A DNA stretch of 32,882 nucleotides, taken from contig JAJPHU010000155.1 of the NCBI GenBank assembly GCA_021325115.1, forward strand, positions 1 through 32,882, read 5' to 3'. The notes below the pieces were generated by a model. The model worked only from the letters and a program-made list of their open reading frames with translations. It was not told where the DNA came from and did not search any database. The position numbers and the translations under genes are program-made. Source of the DNA: Planctomycetota bacterium. GTDB taxonomy: Bacteria; Planctomycetota; Planctomycetia; Gemmatales; Gemmataceae. Of this stretch, positions 23,809 to 32,754 are shown one piece after another (positions within the stretch are counted from its first letter, which is position 1; each line of letters begins with the position of its first letter).

Positions 23809-25392
23809 ATGAAATCTATTCTGACAGCGCAGGGGGCGTTACGTTTGGGCGTGGCCCTCATGGTGGTGCTGGGGCTTTTGGGCGGCGGTTTCGCCTTTAT
23901 GCATCACGCCGCAGACAATGGTGCGGCCAAGGCCGCCGCTGGACACGATGAGTCGGAAGGCGATGAAGCTATCGAAGCCGAAATCCCAGTCAAGATCGTC
24001 TATCCGCGCTATGACAAGTCGTTCAGCATGACCGAGCGGCGCCCCGCTGATGTGTTGCCCTACTATAAAGCCGACCTGGTAACGAGCGTGCCGGGCTATG
24101 TAGAGTGGATGCCTTACGATGTTGGCAGTCAAGTCACGGCTGGAGAGACTCTGGTCCAGGTAGCTGTGCCGGACTTGGTAGCGCGGCGGAACCAACGCAA
24201 GGCAGATTTGACGTATGCCGAGACAGTGGTCAAGCAGAGGAAAGCTACCGTCGAGGTCGCCAAGGCCGATTATGAAGCCGCCAAGGCCCGTATCAATGCC
24301 AGTGAGGCGCGGCTTAGGGCCGACCAGGCCTATGAGGTCTTTCGCCGGAAACAGGCCAAGCGCTATACCGACTTGCTCCGCGACCGTGCCATCGATGCCC
24401 AGCTCGTCGATGAGCAAGAGGACCAACTGCATGCAGCCATTGAAGCGACCAACGCCTCTAAGGAGAAAGTGATCTCCGCCCGAGAAGATGCCAAAGCGGC
24501 CGCAGCACGCATCCAACAGGCAGAGGCGGAATGGCACGAAGCCGAAGCCAAGGTCGAGGTTGCCAAGGCCGAGTTGAGTTACACTCAGGCCATGCTCGAT
24601 TACGCCACCATCAAGGCGCCGTTCGATGGTGTTATCATTCACCGCAACGTCGATCCAGGCTTCTTTGTGCAGAACGCGAGCAGTGGCCATGCCGTTCCGC
24701 TCTTGACCGTCGCGCGTAACGACATCCTCACCCTTGTTATGCGGGTGCCGGACAACTATGCCCCTTACGTCACGCCGCAGACCGAGGCCATCTTCGAGAC
24801 GGCTTTGCTGCCGGGAGTCAAGATTCACGGCAAAGTCACGCGCTACTCGCCCGCACTGATCACTCCCGACAAGGACCGTACCATGTTGGTCGAGGTCGAT
24901 CTCTGGAACCGTTCGCCGCAAGAGTTTGAACAGAAGAAGAACGACAACAAGTTCCTTAACGGGCTTAAGAAAGGCATGACCGACGATCTCAAGAGCCGCT
25001 TGCCCGTGGTGCCCAAGATCCAGGGTAATCTGGCCGGTCGGCAACTCCTGCCCGGCATGTACGGCGAGATGACGCTGGTGCTGCGCAATTTTGAAAATGT
25101 CCACATGCTACCCAGCCAGGCGATTGTCCACAAGGGCGGCAACGACTACATCTATGTGGTCAAGAGCGGCAAAGCGCAATTGCAGCTAGTCAAGGTCCTG
25201 GTTGATGATGGCAAGCTGGTCAACGTCGAGCTGCTTGACAAGGAGGGTGGAGTCATCGGGCCTCTGACAGGCAACGAAGAAGTCATCGTTACCAACCAAG
25301 GCGAGCTGAGCGAAGACCAGCCCGTCAAGCCGGCGCTGGTCGAGGACTGGAAATCGCTGGTGCCCGGCGGCGATCGCAACGAAAAACGCTAA
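23809..25392 (+). CDS. HlyD-type efflux membrane fusion protein
   Basis: This 527-aa periplasmic adaptor has an N-terminal membrane anchor (about 9-30, RLGVALMVVLGLLGGGFAFM), a first lipoyl half (VTSVPGYVEWMPYDVGSQVTAGETLVQV), a long Ala/Glu/Lys/Arg-rich coiled-coil hairpin (about 125-260), the second lipoyl half (DYATIKAPFDGVIIHRNVDPGFFVQ) and a beta-barrel domain with LLPGMYGEMTLVLRN. Such adaptors link an inner-membrane RND or ABC pump to an outer-membrane channel, but no pump or channel gene is next to it here. The ATG at 23809 was chosen over GTG 23797, which lies directly against the GAGGA site. A terminator-bearing structured region lies just upstream. Confidence 0.9.
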   Translation: MKSILTAQGALRLGVALMVVLGLLGGGFAFMHHAADNGAAKAAAGHDESEGDEAIEAEIPVKIVYPRYDKSFSMTERRPADVLPYYKADLVTSVPGYVEWMPYDVGSQVTAGETLVQVAVPDLVARRNQRKADLTYAETVVKQRKATVEVAKADYEAAKARINASEARLRADQAYEVFRRKQAKRYTDLLRDRAIDAQLVDEQEDQLHAAIEATNASKEKVISAREDAKAAAARIQQAEAEWHEAEAKVEVAKAELSYTQAMLDYATIKAPFDGVIIHRNVDPGFFVQNASSGHAVPLLTVARNDILTLVMRVPDNYAPYVTPQTEAIFETALLPGVKIHGKVTRYSPALITPDKDRTMLVEVDLWNRSPQEFEQKKNDNKFLNGLKKGMTDDLKSRLPVVPKIQGNLAGRQLLPGMYGEMTLVLRNFENVHMLPSQAIVHKGGNDYIYVVKSGKAQLQLVKVLVDDGKLVNVELLDKEGGVIGPLTGNEEVIVTNQGELSEDQPVKPALVEDWKSLVPGGDRNEKR

Positions 25393-25687
25393 AAACGAAC
25401 GAAGCAACTCCCTCCCCCTTGTGGGGGAGGGCAAACTGTCCGCTTGCCCATTTTCAGGCAAGCTGCCGCCGACGCGGGCGTGAGAGAAGGGGGCATTGAC
25501 GACCTGGCGCAGGTCGACCTCTTGCGGCCGGCCGCCTTTGGGGACCACCCGACTTGGGGCGGGACAGGTAAGGAGCCGGCCACTACCATTCTTCTTCGGT
25601 TAGGTCTGTGGGATAAGGTTTTCGAGTCCTATCTACAGATTAAGAAATCTCGATTCGCACCCGGAAAGCCAGTTTTCGTACACACTT
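25393..25687. repeat. Convergent spacer with short dispersed repeats
   Basis: CCCTCCCCCTTGTGGGGGAG at about 25412 forms a hairpin just after the HlyD-type stop and is shared with the 4.35-kb spacer. It is followed by GGGCAAACTGTCCGCTTGCC and CATTTTCAGGCAAGC, a fragment of the repeat at 13149 and 32755. The remainder up to the nitrite reductase 3' end holds nothing recognisable. Confidence 0.5.
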
Positions 25688-28600
25688 TTAGAATCGCTCT
25701 GCGTTCGGGTCCGCTGGCAGCAACTCCGGCACCTTGGCCTTGCGATGTGTCCAGGTTTTCTTCGGCGGCTCAGACGAATGACACGAGCCGTTGCACGTCT
25801 TCGCCGTTGCCAGCACGGCGTCCAGTTCTTCCGCAGGAGGCAGGAACAGGTACACGTCGTCGCCTTCGACTTTCACCGGAAAGATACGCACAGAGTAGTT
25901 CTCGCCACTGAGGCATTCGCCATTTTCTAGAGAAAATATCTTTTTATGGACCGGACAAGCGACTTTCGCTTTGCCGTTGTGATCGCCGATCAGGCCGCGC
26001 GACAGCACAAACTCGCGGCGGTGTGGGCACATGTTCTGCGTGGCGTACCACTCTCCGCGGCTGGTGAAATTGAACACGGCGATCTGCGTCTTGCTGTATT
26101 TGACCGCAGCTCCACCGTCGGGGGGGAAATCCCAGACTTTGCCTACGAACACCCAGGATGACAAGGCGACAGGGCGACAAGGTGACAAGGTAACAGCCCC
26201 ATCGGGCGCCAGAGGGACGATTGTTTCTACTGGCACCTTGTCCCCTTGTCTCCTTGTCACCGTATCTTCTTCTGAGCGCAGCGTTAACTCGCTCACCGGA
26301 ATGAACGATGTGGTCCAATCTGCCGGGCGACGCTGCTCGCGCTGCTGGACGAACTCAACAGTCGGTTCGGTCTCGCCGGTATTGACAAATTGTTTGAAGA
26401 GCCGGCGTTTTTCGGGATCGTTGACTACTTCCTTCCACTCACACTTGTAGCTGTCTACCAGGAATTGCATCTGCTTTTCCAGTTCGTCGCAGATGCCAAG
26501 ACAATCCTCAATGATGATTTCGCGTAAGCGCTCAATGCCACCTTCCATCTTTTCCAGCCATACGGAGGTGCGTGTCAGGCGGTCGGCCGTTTGGATGTAA
26601 TACATCAAGAAGCGATCGATGTACTTGAGGCAGGTTTCTTCATCGAGGTCGGCAGCAAGCAGATCGGCGTGGCGCGGCTTGGCGCCGCCGTTGCCGCAGA
26701 CATAGAGATTCCAGCCTTTCTCGGTGGCGATGATGCCGAAGTCTTTGCTCTGAGCTTCGGCGCATTCGCGGATACAGCCGGACACCGCCGCCTTAACCTT
26801 GTGCGGCGAACGGATGCCCTTGTAGCGATTCTCAATGCGGATGGCGAAACCAACCGAATCTTGTACGCCATAGCGGCACCAGGTAGTGCCGACGCAGCTT
26901 TTGACGGTGCGCAGCGCCTTGCCGTAAGCATGGCCGCTCTCGAAGCCGGCATGGACTAACTCCTCCCAGATGTCTGGCAGTTGATGCACCGCCGCCCCGA
27001 ACAGGTCGATGCGTTGGCCGCCGGTGATTTTCGTGTACAGGCCGTACTTCTTCGCCACCTGGCCCAGGACAATAAGCTTGTCCGGCGTGATCTCGCCGCC
27101 TGGCACGCGTGGCACTACCGAATACAAGCCGCCGCGCTGAAGATTGGCCAAAAAGCGATCGTTTGTGTCTTGTATAGTCGTTTGTTCGAGGATTGGTTCG
27201 TTCCACAGGCTGGCGAAGATGGAAGCGGCAGCCGGCTTGCAGATTTCACAGCCTTGACCGCGGCCGTGGGTGCGAATCAACTCTGCGAAGGTGCGGATGC
27301 GCTTGATCTTAACGATCTGGAACAACTCTTGACGCGAGCAGGCGAAATGTTCACATAGAGCGTTCGTGACTTTTTTGCCGGAGGCTTTGATCGTGGCCTT
27401 GAACAGATCGGTGACGAGCGGCAGACACCCACCGCAGCCGGTGCCGGCTTTGGTGCAGAGCTTGATTTCCTCTACGGAGGTCAAGTTTTTGGTGCGGATG
27501 GCGTCACAAATGTGCCCCTTGGTGACGTTGTGGCACGAACAGATTTTCGTATCGTTGGCGATGCCGGTCAACGCCGCGCCGGGGCTGCGGCCCTCGCTGA
27601 TCTTGCCGAAGAGCAGCTCGCTCGGCGGCATCGATAGCGGCTCCTTGCTCTTGGCCAACATCGACAGTTGGCTGTATTCCGAGGCATCGCCGACCAGGAT
27701 GCCGCCCAAGAGGCGCGTGCCGTCGAGGCTGAACAAGAGCTTCTTATACGATCCCTTAAAGGGATCTTCGACGGTGATGGGGCGAGCGCTCTTATCATCG
27801 GCGAAAGCGTTGCCGAAGCTAGCTACGTCCACGCCCATCAATTTCAGCTTGGTGGACAGGTCCGCTCCCGTGAAGATGCGGTCTTGTCCGGTCAGATTGG
27901 CAGCGACCAACTCAGCCATCTCGTAGCCCGGCGCGACCAGTCCGTAAATCATGCCGTTAAAAAGAGCCACTTCACCGATAGCAAAAATATTGGGATCGGA
28001 AGTACGCAAGTACTCGTCCACAACGATGCCGCCGCGCGGCCCGACCGTCAAGCCGCAGGCGCGGGCCAATTCATCGCGCGGCTTGATGCCGGCCGAGACG
28101 ACGATCATTTTCACGTCCAACTCGTCGCCGTCGGCAAAGACCATTCCCTCGACCTTGCCGTTGCCGAGGATCTCTTTGGTATTTTTGTTGAGATGAACGT
28201 GCACGCCCAGAGCATTGATTTTGTCGACCAGCACGCGCGAGCCGGCATCGTCGATCTGCCGCGGCATCAGGCGCGAGGCAAATTCGACGACATGCGTTTC
28301 CAGACCGAGATCATACGTTGCCTTGGCGGCTTCCAGCCCAAGCAAACCGCCGCCGATCACTGCTGCTTTGCCGACGGTTTCCCCATAAGCGATGATGCGA
28401 TCCAGATCTTCGATAGTGCGATAGACGAAAACGCCTTGCTTGTCGATGCCTGGCACCGGCGGCACAAACGGCGCCGAGCCCGTGGCCAAGACAAGATAAT
28501 CGTAAACTACTTCCCGACCACGCGCCGAGCAGACCACGCGCTTCTCCCGATCGATCTCTGTCACGCGATCGCCGACGTAAAGCTGGATGCCGCGGTCGGC

Positions 28601-28816
28601 ATACCATTGTGGAGTCGCCAGGGCAAGTTTTTCAGCACGGCGATGCTCGAAGTATTTCGTCAGATTGACGCGATCGTAGGCGGGCCGCGGTTCCTCAGCA
28701 AAGGTCACGATCTGAAAACGATGCTCCTCATCGAACTCGCAGAGGCGTTCGCAGAAGCGATGCCCCACCATGCCGTTGCCGACGACCACTACGTTTTTCA
28801 CTCGCTTGCGGACCAC
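25688..28816 (-). CDS. nirBD: NAD(P)H nitrite reductase, NirB-NirD fusion
   Basis: This 1042-aa fusion reduces nitrite to ammonium in the cytoplasm. NirB part: FAD site GNGMVGHRF (13-21), NAD(P)H site GGGLLGLEAAK (155-165), a BFD-like [2Fe-2S] domain with C426, C428, C461, C464, a second Cys set (488, 493, 523, 526), then the siroheme/4Fe-4S ligands CVGTTWC (641, 647) and CIREC (681, 685). NirD part (about 890-1000) is Rieske-like and keeps CPH (930-932) and CPVH (954-957). Residues about 850-886 between them are encoded by an inverted repeat. I chose GTG 28816, nine bases after AGAGGAG; a GTG at 28891 would add 25 residues. No nitrate reductase or transporter gene is adjacent. Confidence 0.92.
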   Translation of the reverse strand: MVRKRVKNVVVVGNGMVGHRFCERLCEFDEEHRFQIVTFAEEPRPAYDRVNLTKYFEHRRAEKLALATPQWYADRGIQLYVGDRVTEIDREKRVVCSARGREVVYDYLVLATGSAPFVPPVPGIDKQGVFVYRTIEDLDRIIAYGETVGKAAVIGGGLLGLEAAKATYDLGLETHVVEFASRLMPRQIDDAGSRVLVDKINALGVHVHLNKNTKEILGNGKVEGMVFADGDELDVKMIVVSAGIKPRDELARACGLTVGPRGGIVVDEYLRTSDPNIFAIGEVALFNGMIYGLVAPGYEMAELVAANLTGQDRIFTGADLSTKLKLMGVDVASFGNAFADDKSARPITVEDPFKGSYKKLLFSLDGTRLLGGILVGDASEYSQLSMLAKSKEPLSMPPSELLFGKISEGRSPGAALTGIANDTKICSCHNVTKGHICDAIRTKNLTSVEEIKLCTKAGTGCGGCLPLVTDLFKATIKASGKKVTNALCEHFACSRQELFQIVKIKRIRTFAELIRTHGRGQGCEICKPAAASIFASLWNEPILEQTTIQDTNDRFLANLQRGGLYSVVPRVPGGEITPDKLIVLGQVAKKYGLYTKITGGQRIDLFGAAVHQLPDIWEELVHAGFESGHAYGKALRTVKSCVGTTWCRYGVQDSVGFAIRIENRYKGIRSPHKVKAAVSGCIRECAEAQSKDFGIIATEKGWNLYVCGNGGAKPRHADLLAADLDEETCLKYIDRFLMYYIQTADRLTRTSVWLEKMEGGIERLREIIIEDCLGICDELEKQMQFLVDSYKCEWKEVVNDPEKRRLFKQFVNTGETEPTVEFVQQREQRRPADWTTSFIPVSELTLRSEEDTVTRRQGDKVPVETIVPLAPDGAVTLSPCRPVALSSWVFVGKVWDFPPDGGAAVKYSKTQIAVFNFTSRGEWYATQNMCPHRREFVLSRGLIGDHNGKAKVACPVHKKIFSLENGECLSGENYSVRIFPVKVEGDDVYLFLPPAEELDAVLATAKTCNGSCHSSEPPKKTWTHRKAKVPELLPADPNAERF
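26158..26265. repeat. GACAAGG inverted repeat encoding the NirB-NirD linker
   Basis: The left arm has repeated GACAAGG/CGACAGGG units (26159-26196) and the right arm repeated CCTTGTC units (26232-26265), complementary with a few mismatches around a 35-bp centre. It lies inside the nirBD reading frame, exactly between the NirB C-terminal region and the start of the Rieske-like domain, and encodes VTRRQGDKVPVE...LSPCRPVALSS. Confidence 0.8.
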
Positions 28817-29090
28817 ACGCGGATTCTCCTCTGCTGACACGCCGATTCTTGGAGGGGCAATTAGCAAATCCAATACCGAGGCGATGAGCACGGGAGATGG
28901 CGAAGATTAAGTGCTTGCAGACAAAGAAGTTATAGATTGGCAGACAGAGGTTGTTTGAAGAAAGACGCCAGACGAAGCAAGGCAAACGTTTGGGCAATGG
29001 ATGCCCAGAGGAGAGGCAAACGTCCTTGGTTAGCCACGACTCGCAGGGAAGCGTGTCGCGTTCTCCTACGAGTCGCGGCTAACCAAAATA
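28817..29090. repeat. Spacer with palindrome 29026-29085
   Basis: TTGGTTAGCCACGACTCGCA (from 29026) is matched by TACGAGTCGCGGCTAACCAA (to 29085), with one or two mismatches, forming a stem of over 20 bp. It begins 5 bp beyond the lipoprotein stop and could end that minus-strand transcript or belong to a dispersed repeat family. The nirBD promoter should lie in 28850-29020, but no box pair was convincing (TTCAAA with TATAAC has a 19-bp spacer). Confidence 0.6.
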
Positions 29091-30038
29091 TCAGCGCCGA
29101 TAAATCGTCCCGGTGGCTCCGGCCTGCTGCACGCTGGCACCGTCGAGCACCTGCGTGGCCAGATCGAGCGATTGATAGCGCAGGTTCTGGCGAGTAAAGC
29201 GCAGGGCCGCTTTCTCCGGGGGCATGACGATAAGCTGCGGATTATGAATGGTCATGGTCATTTTCATCTTCTGCTCCGGCCAACTGAAATCGACGATCCG
29301 AGGGATGATGGGGCCATTTTCCCCAACCTGTTGGGCTGAGCGAATGGAAGCGGAACAGATGACTTTGTTTTGCTCATCCTTGAGAATGTGGGCCACGACC
29401 TGCGGCTGCGGTAGCGGTGCTTGGTGGTAATTGAAGACGGTTACCTTTTGGATGGGCTTGTTCTCCGGCGAACGCGCTTGTTCGGTCAGCTCGATGAAGG
29501 CAGGGTCTCCTCTTTTGTCGTTCACGATCTTCATGTCGTACTTCTTGGTCGGATCGTATTGGGCCAGACCCAAAGCGCCAAGCACCATGTCCGGCTGAAA
29601 CGGAAACGGCACTTTAACACCGCGAGCCATGGCCTCGTAGGAACAATGATACAAGTAGGGCGGATCGATGTGCTTGCTCCAGAACCAGAACTCCTTATCG
29701 TTGGAGCCGATGTCCACGACCGGATTACTGGCGATGACGCCGGAGAGCAGGAAATTGCGCGGCGCTTGACACTGCATCATCGCGCCGATGCCGACCCGTC
29801 TCCCGTCGGCATTAATATCAATGGTGACGTTCGTGCAGTTAAGGGCCTGTCCCGGCTGGATGCGCTGAGCATTATTGTTCAGGTATGCAACCAGGTTCTC
29901 CACCGTGGGCTTGGCGGTTTCCGGCAGCTTGCGCTCTGGTACATCGCCAGCCAAACGGCCGCGCTGATGCGGCGCGATGTTACAGCCGAGAGCGGATAGC
30001 AGGACCGCCAGACTTACCGTGCAAAGGGTCGAACGCAT
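29091..30038 (-). CDS. Lipoprotein of unknown function (planctomycete-type)
   Basis: This 315-aa secreted lipoprotein has a signal peptide ending in the lipobox LSALGC, with C19 the lipidated residue. The mature part is mixed beta-strand with NCTNVTIDINADGRRVGIGAMM, a conserved-looking block EFWFWSKHIDPPYLYHCSYE, and KMTMTIHNPQL near the end. The repeated amphipathic strands suggest a LolA-like half-barrel that carries lipid, but this is inference. Planctomycete relatives are familiar to me only as uncharacterised proteins. It starts 3 bp after the preceding gene's stop, so the two are co-transcribed. Confidence 0.75.
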   Translation of the reverse strand: MRSTLCTVSLAVLLSALGCNIAPHQRGRLAGDVPERKLPETAKPTVENLVAYLNNNAQRIQPGQALNCTNVTIDINADGRRVGIGAMMQCQAPRNFLLSGVIASNPVVDIGSNDKEFWFWSKHIDPPYLYHCSYEAMARGVKVPFPFQPDMVLGALGLAQYDPTKKYDMKIVNDKRGDPAFIELTEQARSPENKPIQKVTVFNYHQAPLPQPQVVAHILKDEQNKVICSASIRSAQQVGENGPIIPRIVDFSWPEQKMKMTMTIHNPQLIVMPPEKAALRFTRQNLRYQSLDLATQVLDGASVQQAGATGTIYRR

Positions 30039-30041
30039 GAT

Positions 30042-30530
30042 TCACTCCCAGCCGAGGGCCTGAAACACATCTTCCTGAACCGTCTCCAATTCCTCATCCG
30101 TGAGGCCCGGATTGACCACTGCGTGACGAGCGCCGGTGCGGGTACAGCGCAGCCATAACACTTCTTGGGAGCCGTCTTGCTCGCTCTGCTCGAAGCGAAG
30201 CCGCCGCCGCCGCATCAGCAGCAGGGCAACAACATAACGAAAGCGAAGCCGGCTTGGCTCCAACTGGCCTTCCAGACGCTGGAAACACTCCATCAACATC
30301 TCATCGTCGATGGGTAGCCGGCGTTTACCCTGCTGAGGCGGAGAAAGCCGACCTTTCCAAAAGCTGAAAGCGCCTTCGGGAGCACCTCGCCAGGCTTCGA
30401 CACTAAAATCCTTCCGGACAAACTTCCCGTCCTCTTCGAGAAGGACGCTGTAATAGTGCTCACCGGGATGAATCTCTTGTCCAGTGACAGAGCAGCGCCG
30501 CGTGCTGGGTTGGATCTGATAATCGATCAT
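30042..30530 (-). CDS. Conserved planctomycete hypothetical protein
   Basis: This 162-aa soluble protein opens with RRCSVTGQEIHPGEHYYSVL, a small C-x-TG pattern that may form part of a zinc-ribbon-like turn, although only one further Cys pair candidate is present (MLMECF and WLRCTRTG). The middle is basic (LLLMRRRRLRFEQ). I recall relatives in planctomycetes beside the lipoprotein gene, without an assigned function. It lies 3 bp upstream of that lipoprotein on the same strand, so a shared cell-envelope role is plausible. No clear ribosome site is seen beyond GGAGGGCAGACAC before the ATG. Confidence 0.75.
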   Translation of the reverse strand: MIDYQIQPSTRRCSVTGQEIHPGEHYYSVLLEEDGKFVRKDFSVEAWRGAPEGAFSFWKGRLSPPQQGKRRLPIDDEMLMECFQRLEGQLEPSRLRFRYVVALLLMRRRRLRFEQSEQDGSQEVLWLRCTRTGARHAVVNPGLTDEELETVQEDVFQALGWE

Positions 30531-30962
30531 GTGTCTGCCCTCCTGGCCGCATCGACAGTTTTCCGTTTTCGGTTTCCGGTTTTCAGATCCCGTTCCTCAC
30601 GGAGAGCGGAAAACGGTTTGTGGCCATAGCCGCAATTCGCCCGCACTTAATCCTATCGGCGCTGGTCAAGCCTCTGCAAGAATTGCCGGCCGAGATCTGC
30701 CCTTTTTCGACTTTCTGGGCGATGGTTCTAACGTCTAAGCCGGATTTAGCGTCTCTAACCCAAGGAGCCGTCAAGACGCCAAGAACGCCAAGAACAGAAA
30801 GCGGAAAAAACAAAAAAGCCGAAAGTCAGTGCAATCAGATCCTCTCTTTTTGCTCTTGTTGCTTCTTGGTGTTCTTGGTGCCTGGGCGATTCCTTTGGAT
30901 CATGTTTCTTATCAAAAATTTGCCGTTTTCAGTGAGAAACGGTATCCGAAACCGAAAACCGA
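30531..30962. repeat. Repeat cluster: GTTTTCGG and CGCCAAGA inverted repeats
   Basis: This 432-bp gene-free block holds nested repeats: GTTTTCCGTTTTCGG arms at 30556-30586 with partners at 30602-30619 and 30921-30966 (family of 14475-14571), enclosing a 136-bp element at 30761-30896 with about 34-bp imperfect inverted ends (CAAGGAGCCGTCAAGACGCC and the complement of GGCGATTCCTTTG). The inner element is homologous to 7436-7549. No promoter for the hypothetical gene ending at 30042 was clearly seen. Confidence 0.7.
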
Positions 30963-32468
30963 TTAACGTTGCGGCTGCAGCTGCGGCGAGACGCTGAGTG
31001 GCAGCCAGCGTCTCAACTCTTCTTCGACCTCGCGTGCCGTCTCGCCGCCGCTGGCCCAGCCCAGGTATTCGCCGCGGATGATATTATGGCTATCAAGCAA
31101 GATGATTTTGGGCGTGGAGGCAACGCCGAAGCTACCGCGCACCCCACCGGCGCTAAGCAGGGGGAACGTCAGCCCTAACTCCGCCTGTTGCCTCCTTATC
31201 AGGTCGGCCTTGTCCGAAATGCTCATTCCTGCCACGTAGAGCCGCTGAGGATATTTGGCCCATAGCTGCTGGGCGAAACGCAGCACGGTCGGCGTCGTCT
31301 GTGAGTCGGGGTGATAGAACACCAGCACGACCGGCTTGCCCATCCAGCGGCGCAGCTGGGTCGAGCCACCGCCGGTGAAATTGGTGGCAATGAAATCCGG
31401 GGCGCGCTGGCCGATTGCTGCTCCGGTGAGGATGGGCCGAATGTCCGTGACCGGCTCCGGCGGCGTTTCACCGCGTTGGGCCGCTTCGGCGCGACGCTTA
31501 ACTTGAAGGATGGCGGGACGATAGGGTGTTTCCGGCTGATTTTCTAGATATTGTTCGATCCGCCGCAAGAGGGCGGCCAGGTGCGGCCCATAGCGCGCTG
31601 GCTGCTTCAAGAGCGGTGCCAGACTATCGCGGAAGGCCAGCGCTTGCGTGATTTCTTGCCGCCGGCTATCGCCGGCCGAGCCTGACAACAGAAACGAGCT
31701 ATCCAGCTCCAGATGGAGCAGCCCCTGCTGCGCAGCCTCGCGCTGGGCTGGCTCGCGCTGAAGGATCTCACGCTCCAGACGCGTGGCCAGACCCAGGTGC
31801 GGCGCCAGCCATACCGTCTCCTGCCGCCGCCACGCTGAACGATCGCCGCGCGGACGATCCCAGTCGTCGGATTTTTGCTCACCAATCAGTTTAATACACT
31901 GGTTGCCCGCAACTATCTCGGCGCCGGTCGCACGCCATGTCAACGGCGGCCGATCACCCTCCAGAGCCGTCCACTCCTGTCCTATGCTGATACGTCCGCC
32001 CGGCAGGGCCACGAAAGCTCCGCATTCCAACGTCGGCGCTCCGTCCAGCGGCACCAGCAAGGGGACGTTCGCTTCTGCCGTGATCTTACCCTGAAGATCG
32101 ACATGCAGGCGCTCAAGGCGAACCGATACCAGCGCCGCCTCGCTCGAGAGCGGGGTTGCCTCAGCGCCCCCAGAGGAGCGGTGCTTGAGCAGTGTCAGCA
32201 CGGCAACGTCGGCACCGTTAGGCGGCGTGTCGAGCACGAGAATGCGTGTTTCCAGACGGTAAGATCGACTGAACTGTACACGTCCACCGCGGCCTTCTTC
32301 GCGGAAGGTACCGCGGTAGACCAACTCCTGCGAGCGCTGCAAGCGCGGCACTAATAGCCAATCGCCGCCTCTTGCGAGAGCTTTGGGCTGGCAAGGTATC
32401 AGGAGACAACCGAGCAGATACAGGGTTGTGGCCATCGGATCCCCGACGGATAAAAGGACAGAATGCAT
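30963..32468 (-). CDS. Secreted thioredoxin-fold protein lacking redox cysteines
   Basis: In this 501-aa protein an N-terminal hydrophobic segment (about 12-28, MATTLYLLGCLLIPC) looks like a signal peptide, followed by a large beta-rich region to about residue 280 without a known domain. The C-terminal 150 residues match the AhpC/TSA-redoxin fold: GQRAPDFIATNFTGGGSTQLRRWMGKPVVLVFYHPDS, then VYAGMSISDK-like and FGVASTPKIILLDSHNIIRGEYLGW. The CxxC position reads HPDSQTTPT, so it cannot act as a thiol oxidoreductase in the normal way. The ATG at 32468 (after GGTGAG) is a choice; GTG 32477 and ATG 32435 are alternatives. Confidence 0.8.
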   Translation of the reverse strand: MHSVLLSVGDPMATTLYLLGCLLIPCQPKALARGGDWLLVPRLQRSQELVYRGTFREEGRGGRVQFSRSYRLETRILVLDTPPNGADVAVLTLLKHRSSGGAEATPLSSEAALVSVRLERLHVDLQGKITAEANVPLLVPLDGAPTLECGAFVALPGGRISIGQEWTALEGDRPPLTWRATGAEIVAGNQCIKLIGEQKSDDWDRPRGDRSAWRRQETVWLAPHLGLATRLEREILQREPAQREAAQQGLLHLELDSSFLLSGSAGDSRRQEITQALAFRDSLAPLLKQPARYGPHLAALLRRIEQYLENQPETPYRPAILQVKRRAEAAQRGETPPEPVTDIRPILTGAAIGQRAPDFIATNFTGGGSTQLRRWMGKPVVLVFYHPDSQTTPTVLRFAQQLWAKYPQRLYVAGMSISDKADLIRRQQAELGLTFPLLSAGGVRGSFGVASTPKIILLDSHNIIRGEYLGWASGGETAREVEEELRRWLPLSVSPQLQPQR

Positions 32469-32566
32469 CAATCTCACCGGGATGGGACTTCTCCGTTGCG
32501 GCGGCGGATTATAACAAGGCGCGGCAAGCAGGCAAGCCCTCTCGTCATGCGAAAAACAAGGAGGGG

Positions 32567-32695
32567 GTGTTCCTCTGGATTTTGGCGAGCGGGGTTGCGT
32601 CAGCTCCCGAGGAGTTTTGTTCCACTCCCTCCTGGTGGGGGAGGGAAAAGACCGCTCGCACGTAAGCCCCCTCTACGCAAAATCAAGAGGTACAC
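32567..32695. mobile_element. MITE-like element, copy 2 (129 bp)
   Basis: It begins GTGTTCCTCTGGATTTTGGC (32567-32586) and ends GCAAAATCAAGAGGTACAC (32677-32695), the same inverted ends as at 18714-18913. The shared flanks run on into the element (GAGCGGGGTTGCGTCAGC and GGGAAAAGACCGCTCGCACG), but about 70 bp of the middle of copy 1 is missing. No coding capacity. Confidence 0.75.
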
Positions 32696-32754
32696 TCCCA
32701 AAGGAATCGTTCAACAGCAAAAAACACTACGGCGAGGATTATGTGGTTACAGCG

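Noticed and set aside
23839-25104. A 421-codon minus-strand frame opposite the HlyD-type gene
   Set aside because: The sense protein has all the adaptor motifs; the antisense frame looks like the reverse of repetitive coiled-coil codons.
25615-25650. TTCGAGTCC suggesting a tRNA T-loop
   Set aside because: No acceptor stem, D-arm or anticodon arm can be folded around it.
26230-26250. TGGCACCTTGTCCCCTTGTC as a second sigma-54 promoter
   Set aside because: The GG-to-GC spacing is wrong and it lies within the nirBD repeat linker.
27668-28837. A 389-codon plus-strand frame opposite nirBD
   Set aside because: It lies wholly opposite the motif-rich NirB domain and shows no independent family features.
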